Shown here piece after piece: positions 14,735 through 20,239 of a stretch of DNA of 22,450 nt. A program made the translations under genes and the position numbers. Source of the stretch: a virus; the IMG/VR virus record IMGVR_UViG_3300023184_003408, positions 1 through 22,450 of that record, one strand, 5' to 3'. The notes below the pieces were generated by a model. The model searched no databases. It had not been told where the DNA came from and saw only the letters and a list, made by a program, of their open reading frames with translations. How positions within the stretch are numbered: position 1 is the stretch's first letter; the number at the start of each line of letters is the position of its first letter.

Positions 14735-14766
14735 GGACGGCGGCACAATTGAATGCGCCACCGTCC
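14735..14766 (-). promoter_or_regulatory. GTCCAA-type leader hairpin 5 (VWA gene)
   Basis: The leftward RNA forms 13 consecutive pairs (GGACGGTGGCGCA with TGTGCCGCCGTCC) including two G.U pairs that would be A.C mismatches in the other strand. The right arm ends GTCCTG instead of GTCCAA. It lies between the AAA+ stop and the VWA ribosome site. Confidence 0.75.
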
Positions 14767-14792
14767 CACCCGATTGGTTACTTAATTACTTA

Positions 14793-15515
14793 TTACGAGG
14801 CAATGCTGTTGACTTTGATGGAGTCAATAATCCCCATCCACATGTCGTTGAATACGAGCTGTGCTGCACGCTCGTCACCCAACACCTTGCGCACTTGATC
14901 GAAAGCCTTCCAAGTACGCAAAGAGATGCGGCGGTCATTGTCAAGGTCACACGACAATGCCGCAGCCGAACGAATGTCCTCTGACAAGAATGTCAAAGCG
15001 TCCGGGTGTGGCTGATTGATGCGCACGACAAGTGGGAAACGATCCTTGAGGGCAGTCGGGAGTTCCCGCATGTCCTCAATGTTGGTCGTCATAACTGCTG
15101 AGAAGCCGGCATTGGGCTTGACTGTACGGTCATTCTCGGGGTGCAAGAATGATGCAGACTCAGGGCTGTCAAGCATGCTGAGCATGAGTGACAACACGTC
15201 GCCAGATGCACGGTCAATTTCGTCAATGATGACGCGACCGCCGACAGAGCCATTGCCCTCCCAAGCACGAAGTACTGCGCCGTCGTGCCATTTCCATGTG
15301 CCACCACCAGTGGGCATGAAGTGACCAGTGATGTCACTACTGGTCATGTCTTCATTACAGATCAAGCGATGTGCTCCACCTGCAATATTGCCCATGGTGA
15401 GTCCTGCAAACGTTTTGCCAGTTCCTGGCGGACCATGCAGAATGACGCGATCAACGCCAGCTTCCAACAAGTCACTAACGTCTGCCCAGCACTGGGGTAG
15501 ATTTGATGTGGTCAT
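14793..15515 (-). CDS. MoxR/CobS-type AAA+ ATPase
   Basis: ATG 15515 follows GAGGAAATA. This 240-residue single AAA+ module has Walker A GPPGTGKT (28-35), Walker B VIIDEID (95-101), sensor 1 TTN (143-145) and the ALKDRF arginine-finger region (155-160). The insert containing ITGHFMPTGGGTWKWHDG before Walker B is typical of MoxR/CobS proteins (helix-2 insert clade). The C-terminal lid is short. With the adjacent VWA protein it forms a MoxR-VWA pair, a chaperone-like arrangement widespread in bacteria and seen in some phages; the target is unknown. A GTCCAA-type hairpin lies about 70 bases upstream. Confidence 0.92.
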   Translation of the reverse strand: MTTSNLPQCWADVSDLLEAGVDRVILHGPPGTGKTFAGLTMGNIAGGAHRLICNEDMTSSDITGHFMPTGGGTWKWHDGAVLRAWEGNGSVGGRVIIDEIDRASGDVLSLMLSMLDSPESASFLHPENDRTVKPNAGFSAVMTTNIEDMRELPTALKDRFPLVVRINQPHPDALTFLSEDIRSAAALSCDLDNDRRISLRTWKAFDQVRKVLGDERAAQLVFNDMWMGIIDSIKVNSIAS

Positions 15516-15586
15516 TATTTCCTCTTCCTGGTTGTTTTGTGCGTTAAAGATGCGCACCCCCTTTTATTAGATGGCATTACAAACTA

Positions 15587-15616
15587 GACAGCCGCCCGAT
15601 TGAACGAGCGGCTGTC
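15587..15616 (-). promoter_or_regulatory. GTCCAA-type leader hairpin 6 (AAA+ gene)
   Basis: GACAGCCGC and GCGGCTGTC form nine perfect pairs and TCG/CGG extends the stem, including a T.G pair present only in the leftward RNA. The right arm AATCGGGCGGCTGTCTAG is the most diverged copy. It lies about 70 bases before ATG 15515. Confidence 0.65.
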
Positions 15617-15639
15617 CTAATTACCTTGACTTGTTAGGG

Positions 15640-16032
15640 TCAAGAGATGTACTGCGACACCGACTTATAGGTCGATGCACTTACAAATTCCTCATCGCTG
15701 ATGTTGAGGATTGCAATTGCGTTTTCAAGTTCAGCGATTTGGTGTGTGCTGAAACTTGGTGTGTCAGTGCGCTCTGGATTTTTCCATGATTTTGGCAAAA
15801 CCACCTCAATGGATGCTCGCACTTCATCGTTGTATCTCCAGTTATTGATGGAGACTGATGTCACTTTGACTTTGCCATTGGCAACTGCTTCAAGGATTTT
15901 TGCTTCAAAAGCAACAACTTCTTCCTTGTATGCCTTTTCCGCTTTGTCAAAAGCGGCTTTACCATCAAGACGTGCTTTCAACGCTTTCTGAAGTGCCTTG
16001 ATCAATGCAATGCGCTTAACTTTGATATTCAT
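15640..16032 (-). CDS. Uncharacterised protein (130 aa)
   Basis: The ATG at 16032 overlaps the upstream TGA as ATGA. The first 50 residues form a long charged helix (ALIKALQKALKARLDGKAAF); the middle is beta-rich (VKVTSVSINNWRYNDEV, ASIEVVLPKSW) and the end helical. I recall similar small proteins in actinophage early regions, without a function. The stop is followed by a leader hairpin for the AAA+ gene. Confidence 0.8.
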   Translation of the reverse strand: MNIKVKRIALIKALQKALKARLDGKAAFDKAEKAYKEEVVAFEAKILEAVANGKVKVTSVSINNWRYNDEVRASIEVVLPKSWKNPERTDTPSFSTHQIAELENAIAILNISDEEFVSASTYKSVSQYIS

Positions 16033-16172
16033 GTTGTTGTTTCCTCTTCCTTGTGAGCTGTTGTAGGTCGCTCTTCACCTAATAATTCTCCCCTGAACAG
16101 GGAGAACAACAAAAAAGCCACACCAAAAAACATGGTGCCGACTACTAAGAAATCTTCAAGTAGCTCAATCAT
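16029..16172 (-). CDS. Tiny single-pass membrane protein (47 aa)
   Basis: ATG 16172 has GGAGG eight bases upstream, and the longer frame from 16250 runs antiparallel to no clear signal. One membrane helix spans about residues 9-27 (LVVGTMFFGVAFLLFSLF), followed by a charged tail rich in E, K and T. It overlaps both neighbours. Function unknown. Confidence 0.72.
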   Translation of the reverse strand: MIELLEDFLVVGTMFFGVAFLLFSLFRGELLGEERPTTAHKEEETTT

Positions 16173-16323
16173 TGAGCAACCTCCGTTTGTCCCTGGCTGG
16201 TGGGTTGGCTTTACGATCAGCCTTGCACCAGCACTTCCCACCACACCCATTATCTGAGTGGGCTTTCCATCCTTGTGACTGTGACCAGCCCCAGGAATTC
16301 TTATTGCGAATTGTTCTGCTCAT
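16165..16323 (-). CDS. Small basic Cys-containing protein (52 aa)
   Basis: The frame from ATG 16323 to TGA 16165 bridges the gap between the 153-residue gene and the membrane protein gene, overlapping both (23 and 8 bases). GAGGAAGAG precedes the ATG. The product has C27-x3-C31-x-C33 within NGCGGKCWCK, a basic C-terminus (RDKRRLLND) and several Trp. The tight overlaps and the ribosome site argue that it is translated. Function unknown; nucleic-acid binding would fit. Confidence 0.68.
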   Translation of the reverse strand: MSRTIRNKNSWGWSQSQGWKAHSDNGCGGKCWCKADRKANPPARDKRRLLND

Positions 16324-16762
16324 ACTCTTCTTCCAATCTGTCTAGCTCGTTGAAAACCATACAAGTGCACCAATACGCAATTTCGTATTGCTCGTCAAGA
16401 AACGCCTGTCTCATTGGGTCTTGATCATCTGGATGAAACCCTGCACGAGACAAATTTCGCCCCGAGAAGTTATGCATTTTTATGACAAGATCCATTGTTT
16501 CTGGCCTGAGGGTTGCGTAACACTCCCCTAAAACATCCACCGGCAAGCCTGAGAACATAAACACTTGCAACACAGATGAAAGGGGCATTGGCCTTTCATC
16601 TTCGTACAGGATTACATCGTCGTAACCTGCACATTGCTCATCGTCACCAATGAGCATAACTTTTACCCATTTCCCTGAGTCTTCATCAGGGAGTTTTAAA
16701 ATGGCCACGTAACTTTGACCACGTTCGGGATGTTGTATTGCCCGAATTTCTCCAACTTTCAT
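16301..16762 (-). CDS. Uncharacterised protein (153 aa)
   Basis: ATG 16762 is preceded by AAGGAGG, which lies in a small hairpin (16765-16779). The N-terminal half is beta-rich and the C-terminal part helical (DEQYEIAYWCTCMVFNELDRL). No family recognised. It follows GTCCAA-type hairpin 7. Confidence 0.8.
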   Translation of the reverse strand: MKVGEIRAIQHPERGQSYVAILKLPDEDSGKWVKVMLIGDDEQCAGYDDVILYEDERPMPLSSVLQVFMFSGLPVDVLGECYATLRPETMDLVIKMHNFSGRNLSRAGFHPDDQDPMRQAFLDEQYEIAYWCTCMVFNELDRLEEEYEQNNSQ

Positions 16763-16764
16763 GT

Positions 16765-16779
16765 CCCCTCCTTATGGGG
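16765..16779 (-). promoter_or_regulatory. Ribosome-site hairpin
   Basis: In the leftward RNA CCCC (16776-16779) pairs with GGGG (16765-16768) across ATAAGGA, so most of the AAGGAGG ribosome site of the 153-residue gene is in the loop and stem. This could damp translation until the upstream hairpin or a protein opens it. Confidence 0.4.
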
Positions 16780-16783
16780 TGTT

Positions 16784-16816
16784 GGACGGCGGCACGATTA
16801 CATCGCACCGCCGTCC
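16784..16816 (-). promoter_or_regulatory. GTCCAA-type leader hairpin 7
   Basis: The leftward RNA forms a 15-pair stem with two G.U pairs that would be A.C mismatches in the other strand, around a 3-nt loop. The right arm is AATCGTGCCGCCGTCCAA, the apparent consensus of the family. It lies between the preceding stop (16821) and ATG 16762. Confidence 0.78.
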
Positions 16817-16820
16817 GTTG

Positions 16821-17144
16821 TTAGTTACTTTGAAGTTCTTCAGGAAACTCACTGAAGCCGGTAAACCAGCCCCAGAGTTCGGGTAGAACTTTGGCGCACT
16901 CTTCCAAGGAGTTATACCCCTTGCAATGCGCTTCCCCTGCAAGCATGGGGGTGTCGTCACTGGGCAGGTAACCGTTTTCTTGGCGGTACATCTCCTTTAC
17001 ATCCTCAGGCGCATTACTGCCTGTGAACATTCGTGGCTTGACAGCCATGAACATCCACTTTCCGTTATCACGATCCCACATGATTTGAACCGCCGGAGGT
17101 GGCAGTTCAAACCCCTCGGGAAGCCCGTTGAATCCGTCAGACAT
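16821..17144 (-). CDS. Uncharacterised protein (107 aa)
   Basis: ATG 17144 overlaps the upstream gene end by 8 bases; the longer frame from 17246 lies mostly within that gene and is rejected. The protein has FELPPPAVQIMWDRDNGKWMFM, a short beta pattern, and a helical C-terminus with SLEECAKVLPELWGWF. No family recognised. Confidence 0.72.
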   Translation of the reverse strand: MSDGFNGLPEGFELPPPAVQIMWDRDNGKWMFMAVKPRMFTGSNAPEDVKEMYRQENGYLPSDDTPMLAGEAHCKGYNSLEECAKVLPELWGWFTGFSEFPEELQSN

Positions 17145-17385
17145 TGCGTGCCTGACGCTGACGGCGAGCCTTGAGGCGCATGTGGGCCGCAAGGCGCTGC
17201 GGATCAACGCTAGGCACAACGGCCTTTGCACGCTTAACCACATCACGGTTGATGATGCGATGAAGCGTATCGTCTTCCGGGGTTAGGCCCCATGTAGGGG
17301 CCCACTTCCAGAAGTTCTGATGTGTTTGGATGTCAGTCTCGTCACCGAGACTTTCGCCCACTAACTTACTAAGCAAAGAATCCAT
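17137..17385 (-). CDS. Uncharacterised basic-tailed protein (82 aa)
   Basis: GAGGGAGA precedes ATG 17385. The first half is acidic and the C-terminus strongly basic (RLAAHMRLKARRQRQARNV), which could contact nucleic acid. The gene lies just downstream of tRNA-Arg in the leftward direction. Function unknown. Confidence 0.75.
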   Translation of the reverse strand: MDSLLSKLVGESLGDETDIQTHQNFWKWAPTWGLTPEDDTLHRIINRDVVKRAKAVVPSVDPQRLAAHMRLKARRQRQARNV

Positions 17386-17424
17386 GATTCTCCCTCTCTG
17401 TTACTATATCCACACGTTGTGGAG

Positions 17425-17498
<74 letters not shown>

Positions 17499-17507
17499 TG
17501 GTATTAC

Positions 17508-17816
17508 TTAGTCACGCTCACGATTTTCAACATGGTTGATAAAACGCTCAACCATGCGCTGCTGGGCAAGCGTAAGACTGCGACAGTCAAACAAACCGGA
17601 TTGGACAACCATGTCATCTTCCAATGCTTTCCAGTAATCACCGTATTGGGTGGTTATTAGGATGTGATTACATTTGGATGCATCACCTTTGTTGAACAAC
17701 TCATCTACCATGGCGTGTGCCATGCTCCGAGCTTCTTCAATTGAATTTAGTTCACACGTTGATTCAACTGAATCTTCGTTATTTTCATAACGAATTTCAA
17801 TTACTGGGTTACTCAT
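17508..17816 (-). CDS. Uncharacterised protein (102 aa)
   Basis: AAGGAGGGG precedes ATG 17816. The product opens with a beta strand (NPVIEIRYEN), has a helix (SIEEARSMAHAMVDELF) and a further alpha/beta part. No family recognised. It is bracketed by tRNA-Arg downstream and the tRNA-like element A with hairpin 8 upstream. Confidence 0.75.
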   Translation of the reverse strand: MSNPVIEIRYENNEDSVESTCELNSIEEARSMAHAMVDELFNKGDASKCNHILITTQYGDYWKALEDDMVVQSGLFDCRSLTLAQQRMVERFINHVENRERD

Positions 17817-17854
17817 TACCCCTCCTTGGGTTGTTCCTCTTATTGAGGCTTTTT

Positions 17855-17887
17855 GGACGCCAGCACGATTTTGGGTCGTGCTTGTCC
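17855..17887 (-). promoter_or_regulatory. GTCCAA-type leader hairpin 8
   Basis: AGCACGA pairs with TCGTGCT over a 7-nt loop, and GGAC with GTCC closes the base around an internal loop. The right arm is AATCGTGCTGGCGTCCAA. It lies four bases after the tRNA-like element A and 36 bases before ATG 17816. Confidence 0.7.
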
Positions 17888-17890
17888 TAG

Positions 17891-18004
17891 TGGGGCTGAG
17901 GGGAATCGAACCCCTGAGACACTTTCGTGGTCCTGTCTCCTGGCTTTTAATTGATTAACAACAAGCCGCGACTCGGTAAGAATGTGCTCTACCATTACAA
18001 CCCC
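17891..18004 (-). ncRNA. tRNA-like element A: tRNA ends without a normal body
   Basis: The ends match a tRNA well: GGGGTTG pairs with CAGCCCC, discriminator A, T-arm AGGGG-TTCGATT-CCCCT. Positions 8-9 are TA and the D-loop-like ATGGTAGAGC follows, but the 5' strand of the D-stem is missing. No 5-bp/7-nt anticodon arm is found. Instead the 114-nt element has other stems, such as GGTAG/TTACC, CGAG/CTTG and GAGACA/TGTCTC with an alternative CAC-GAAA-GTG. It could be a degenerate tRNA, a tRNA with a small insertion, or a tRNA mimic. It is too short and lacks the tag frame of a tmRNA. Confidence 0.6.
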
Positions 18005-18007
18005 CCA

Positions 18008-18178
18008 GTGGCATACTGATAAGCCATTTGCCTTGTGCATGCCAGACAAGGACATAGTACGCAGGTTGCTTATCAATCCTGACACGTCACTAACGGCACG
18101 TGCAGCCGTTTGGCAATGGTGCAAGTATTTCGAGACCCATGCATGAACGTATCCATGCACTTCGTGCTATTGCCAAAG
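18008..18178 (-). ncRNA. Structured RNA segment B between tRNA-like elements
   Basis: No credible frame is present but stems are perfect. TTTGGCAAT (18169-18177) pairs with ATTGCCAAA (18109-18117), enclosing GCAC-GAA-GTGC and GCATGGA-TACG-TTCATGC (a UACG tetraloop). AACGGC/GCCGTT spans 18092-18110. TGATAAGC/GCTTATCA (18017-18024 with 18068-18075) encloses CCTTGT/ACAAGG. The pieces follow each other with almost no spacer and join element C directly. It looks like functional RNA of unknown class. Confidence 0.6.
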
Positions 18179-18272
18179 TGGAGGGAAGAGGAATCGAACC
18201 TCTTAGGAGAGTGCGTCCGGACGTCTTTTGCGCCCCGCAATGACTCTGGCCTGTGCAACCAGCATCCCCTCC
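18179..18272 (-). ncRNA. tRNA-like element C
   Basis: GGAGGGG pairs with TCCCTCC (last pair G.U), discriminator A, T-arm AGAGG-TTCGATT-CCTCT. The 60-nt body has CTGG/CCAG, TTGCG/CGCAA and a possible GGGCG-CAAAAGA-CGTCC arm whose loop lacks U33, so a working anticodon is not evident. At 94 nt it has the length of a type II (Ser/Leu) tRNA, but the D-arm does not fit one. No CCA is encoded. Confidence 0.6.
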
Positions 18273-18275
18273 TTG

Positions 18276-18305
18276 TGTTGATTAGCGAAGAAGCAGTGGT
18301 GACCC
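18276..18305. repeat. Inverted repeat, 3' copy (pairs with 18799-18828)
   Basis: This 30-nt block begins TGTTGATTAG and includes AGAAGCAGTGGTG. It lies 11 bases after the stop of the 149-residue gene and three bases before element C. In the leftward RNA it is complementary to the leader copy at 18799-18828 without mismatch, counting four G.U pairs. Confidence 0.8.
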
Positions 18306-18316
18306 GGGATATGGGT

Positions 18317-18766
18317 TTATTTGGTAAAACTTGCAGAAGTACTGCAAACTTTGTTGAAGTTTGCAACGTCTTCATCTTGGCGCTCAGCATCGGCGTTTAA
18401 CCGGTCTGCAATGTAGTTGGCAACAGTGGTATTCCACCACAATGTTGTAGCTACTTTGCGTTCGGCGTCACGCAATGCGCTCATTTCAGGCGAGAAAGCC
18501 TGAGTGAGGGCATGAAAGCCATTGAGTGTGACGTTTTTCAACGACACAGGCGCCGAGGCAACTGCCTCCTTGGCTCGCTTAAGTTGACGTTGGTTTGCCT
18601 CTTGGCGAGCAACATACTTGTCAAGCAATTCAGCAGTTGCTGCATTGCGCTCAAGCGGGTTATCAATTGTGGACCCATCACAGAGTTCCACAGCCGACTT
18701 AGCCGCTACCTCACGGAGGAGTCCTTTGGCAAACTCAATTGCTTTGTTGACTTTTTCTTTCTTCAT
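18317..18766 (-). CDS. Uncharacterised helical protein bracketed by complementary UTRs (149 aa)
   Basis: ATG 18766 begins MKKEKVNKAIEF; no strong ribosome site is seen (a GAG lies 9 bases upstream), and the longer frame from 18856 crosses the leader repeat. The protein is mostly helical and alanine-rich (ATAELLDKYVARQEANQRQL), with no known domain. Complementary 30-nt sequences flank it at the 5' leader and just after the stop. The absence of a good ribosome site together with the pairing suggests translation is controlled by RNA structure. Confidence 0.75.
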   Translation of the reverse strand: MKKEKVNKAIEFAKGLLREVAAKSAVELCDGSTIDNPLERNAATAELLDKYVARQEANQRQLKRAKEAVASAPVSLKNVTLNGFHALTQAFSPEMSALRDAERKVATTLWWNTTVANYIADRLNADAERQDEDVANFNKVCSTSASFTK

Positions 18767-18798
18767 GATGTACTCGTTTCTGCCCAAAGGGCTATAGT

Positions 18799-18828
18799 GA
18801 GCCACCACTGCTTCTCCACTAATCAACA
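18799..18828. repeat. Inverted repeat, 5' leader copy (pairs with 18276-18305)
   Basis: In the leftward RNA this leader block reads TGTTGATTAGTGGAGAAGC onward to 18799. It starts 33 bases before ATG 18766 and six bases after hairpin 9. Besides the 3' copy, its first part can also pair with 18873-18897 upstream. Confidence 0.8.
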
Positions 18829-18834
18829 ACATTT

Positions 18835-18866
18835 GGACGGCGCCCCAGTTGCCCAAGGCGCCGTCC
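18835..18866 (-). promoter_or_regulatory. GTCCAA-type leader hairpin 9
   Basis: GGACGGCGCC pairs with GGCGCCGTCC (10 perfect pairs), and TTGG/CTGG extends the stem to 14 pairs around a GCAA (GNRA) tetraloop. Three successive extension pairs are G.U in the leftward RNA and would be A.C mismatches in the other strand. The right arm is AACTGGGGCGCCGTCCAA. Confidence 0.78.
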
Positions 18867-18869
18867 TCC

Positions 18870-18979
18870 CGTTTTGATTAGGTGGAGGAGGTGGCAGCGC
18901 CCAAGCCCTCTATTAGCCAGAGGTAATCTCTTGGGAGGGCAGGGCACTGCCGTGTCAGCAAACACGTCGGTCTAACTTA
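18870..18979. other. Structured non-coding stretch
   Basis: No gene is seen. Three hairpins stand in a row: CCCAAG/CTTGGG with inner CCTCT-loop7-AGAGG (18900-18935), GGCAG/CTGCC (18938-18951) and CGTGT/ACACG (18951-18966). A partial third copy of the leader repeat (TGATTAGGTGGAGGAGG) is at 18874-18890. The stretch lies 3' of the 207-residue gene and upstream of hairpin 9; strand of function is unclear. Confidence 0.5.
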
Positions 18980-19011
18980 CGGTTGCACTCCCTAGGCAAC
19001 GCTCTTGTCTG
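18980..19011. repeat. Inverted repeat, 3' copy (pairs with 19807-19839)
   Basis: CGGTTGCACTCC, a CTAGG core and GCTCTTGTCTG are shared with the reverse complement of 19807-19839. The copy lies 31 bases after the stop of the 207-residue gene. Confidence 0.8.
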
Positions 19012-19042
19012 CTACTGGCTCACTCCTATGGGCTATTGCTTA

Positions 19043-19666
19043 TTACTTACGGGACTTGATGACGGCCTGAGCCGACTTGACCAACTTGAGCAAAAGGTCG
19101 GTGTCAACCAACTCGATGCTCTTGAGAGCCAACTCGACTCGGCTCGTTGCGAGGACTGTGGCGTCCTTGGCAACGGTCGTCTTCTTGACCTTGGCAGTCA
19201 TGTCCGCAACAAAGCGACGAGCGTCGCCCGTCGTCTTTGCACGGCCAACCGAGGTGAGCAGTCGGGCAAATGGCGAAGCCTTGACGACCTTGCCCTCTGC
19301 TGTCTCGCTCAGGGTGATGAAGTCGTAGCCCGAAAGAGCATCAACAATTGCGAAGTAATCACCATTGCTGGTGACCTCCACATTGTCACGGCTCAACAAG
19401 CCGACGACCACCATCTTGCCAACGATGTCAGCAGAGACGCCCAAAGACTGAGCAAGTGTCTCCACCTTGTTGACATTCTCGACCTTGACGAACAAGGACA
19501 AGACCTCGGTGCCATACTTGCGGAAGTCGGCAGACATTGCTGCTGCTTTGTCCTGCAAGATAAGGACAGACTTGAACAGAGTGTTGAGGCTCTGACCAAG
19601 GGTAGTGGGTGATGCGGTCTGAGTTTCCTCTACCGCTGGTTGTGAGGCAAGAACGGAAGTGTTCAT
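19043..19666 (-). CDS. Uncharacterised first gene of the leftward block (207 aa)
   Basis: ATG 19666 follows AAAGGGG; the longer frame from 19720 is unlikely. The protein is rich in Ala, Val, Ser, Thr and Lys (VKASPFARLLTSVGRAKTTG, VKKTTVAKDATVLATSRV) and mostly helical; it has no cysteine motif, membrane helix or recognised domain. It uses noticeably more G+C in codons than most neighbours, as do the AAA+ and VWA genes, perhaps for high expression. A DnaA box sits in its leader (19694-19702), and complementary 32/33-nt sequences lie in its leader and after its stop. Confidence 0.8.
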   Translation of the reverse strand: MNTSVLASQPAVEETQTASPTTLGQSLNTLFKSVLILQDKAAAMSADFRKYGTEVLSLFVKVENVNKVETLAQSLGVSADIVGKMVVVGLLSRDNVEVTSNGDYFAIVDALSGYDFITLSETAEGKVVKASPFARLLTSVGRAKTTGDARRFVADMTAKVKKTTVAKDATVLATSRVELALKSIELVDTDLLLKLVKSAQAVIKSRK

Positions 19667-19693
19667 TTGGAGCCCCTTTCTTTGTAGAAAGTG

Positions 19694-19702
19694 TGTGGAT
19701 AA
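19694..19702 (-). promoter_or_regulatory. DnaA box 1
   Basis: TTATCCACA on the leftward strand, an exact DnaA box, lies 28 bases before ATG 19666, so DnaA could also control this gene. Confidence 0.65.
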
Positions 19703-19806
19703 CAACTCACAACAACCCAATTAGGAGTGATAACCAGTAGTTGCATTTCAGCATGGGGTATCTCTCATTTTTTAGCCCTATTTCTAGGACCCAAAATGCA
19801 TTTTTA

Positions 19807-19839
19807 CAGACAAGAGCGCACCCTAGAGGAGTGCAACCG
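19807..19839. repeat. Inverted repeat, 5' leader copy (pairs with 18980-19011)
   Basis: In the leftward RNA this reads CGGTTGCACTCCTCTAGGG and then TGCGCTCTTGTCTG. Twelve outer and 11 inner bases match the other copy exactly, with the CTAGG core between, one bulge and two mismatches. It is 141 bases before ATG 19666. Confidence 0.8.
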
Positions 19840-19929
19840 ATGACCGACTACTGACTAAACACTTACATTCATAGGGCAGGTGGTAGACGCCTAGCCTTGC
19901 AGACCCTATGGGGTGTACTAGAGTGGTGT

Positions 19930-19995
19930 GGTAGCGCCCACACGACTAGTCCGCTGTGTTGCTCGCTCGCTCGTCGTGCTCTGCTTGGTGCTACC
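19930..19995 (+). ncRNA. Possible structured RNA within the origin region
   Basis: GGTAGCGCC (19930-19938) pairs with GGTGCTACC (19987-19995) in nine pairs, one being G.U in the rightward strand. CACGAC (19941-19946) pairs with GTCGTG (19973-19978) inside. The loop includes a short GCTC repeat. No terminator or promoter was found, so expression is unproven. Confidence 0.4.
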
Positions 19996-20093
19996 CACCA
20001 TTAGTGGGTCAGGTCTAGGTGTTCTATGGCAGGACCCAGCCCCCGATGACTACCTAATTGCTGAATAGCCCTATTCCGAACTGGGGGGTTACC

Positions 20094-20151
20094 TGTGGAT
20101 AAGTAGGCACCTGTGGATAACTTTATATAGCCCTATTCTCCCTGTGGATAA
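20094..20151 (-). promoter_or_regulatory. Cluster of three DnaA boxes
   Basis: Exact TTATCCACA boxes (seen as TGTGGATAA) lie at 20094-20102, 20112-20120 and 20143-20151, all in one orientation, with the AT-rich CTTTATATAG between the second and third. This density and orientation are typical of a DnaA-dependent origin. Confidence 0.7.
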
Positions 20152-20180
20152 CTATTCATTCTGCAATGCTCCAACGCGCA

Positions 20181-20218
20181 GGTTGGGCCAACATGTACAA
20201 AATATACATCGCCCAACC
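20181..20218. promoter_or_regulatory. Hairpin or operator upstream of the rightward promoter
   Basis: GGTTGGGC (20181-20188) pairs with GCCCAACC (20211-20218) and ATGTA with TACAT inside. The right arm belongs to the promoter module shared with 20762, so the dyad may be an operator for that promoter. Confidence 0.5.
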
Positions 20219-20239
20219 GTCAAGGGGATAATGTAATAT
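20211..20239 (+). promoter_or_regulatory. Rightward promoter module, leaderless
   Basis: GCCCAACCG and GGATAATGTAATAT are joined by a 6-base segment; the whole 29-base module recurs at 20762-20790 with three differences. TAATAT (20234-20239) is a -10 box placed so that transcription would start at the A of ATG 20246, giving a leaderless mRNA, a common feature of actinobacteria. No clear -35 box is seen. Confidence 0.6.

Noticed and set aside
17891-18272. A single tmRNA
   Set aside because: Elements A and C each pair their own ends. There is no tag reading frame with an Ala-rich end, and the 5' part lacks the conserved tmRNA sequence.
18276-18828. Terminal inverted repeats of a mobile element
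   Set aside because: The gene inside does not resemble a transposase, no target-site duplication is seen, and all differences between the arms are G.U-compatible, which mobile-element ends would not require.
18900-18935. tRNA-Leu anticodon arm (loop ATTAGCC on the rightward strand)
   Set aside because: The stem and 7-nt loop look similar, but no acceptor stem, D-arm or T-arm fits around it.
18983-19612. Long rightward open frame (209 aa) opposite the 207-residue gene
   Set aside because: It is antisense to a gene with a good ribosome site. It is open because the third positions of the real gene are GC-rich, and it has no ribosome site or promoter of its own.
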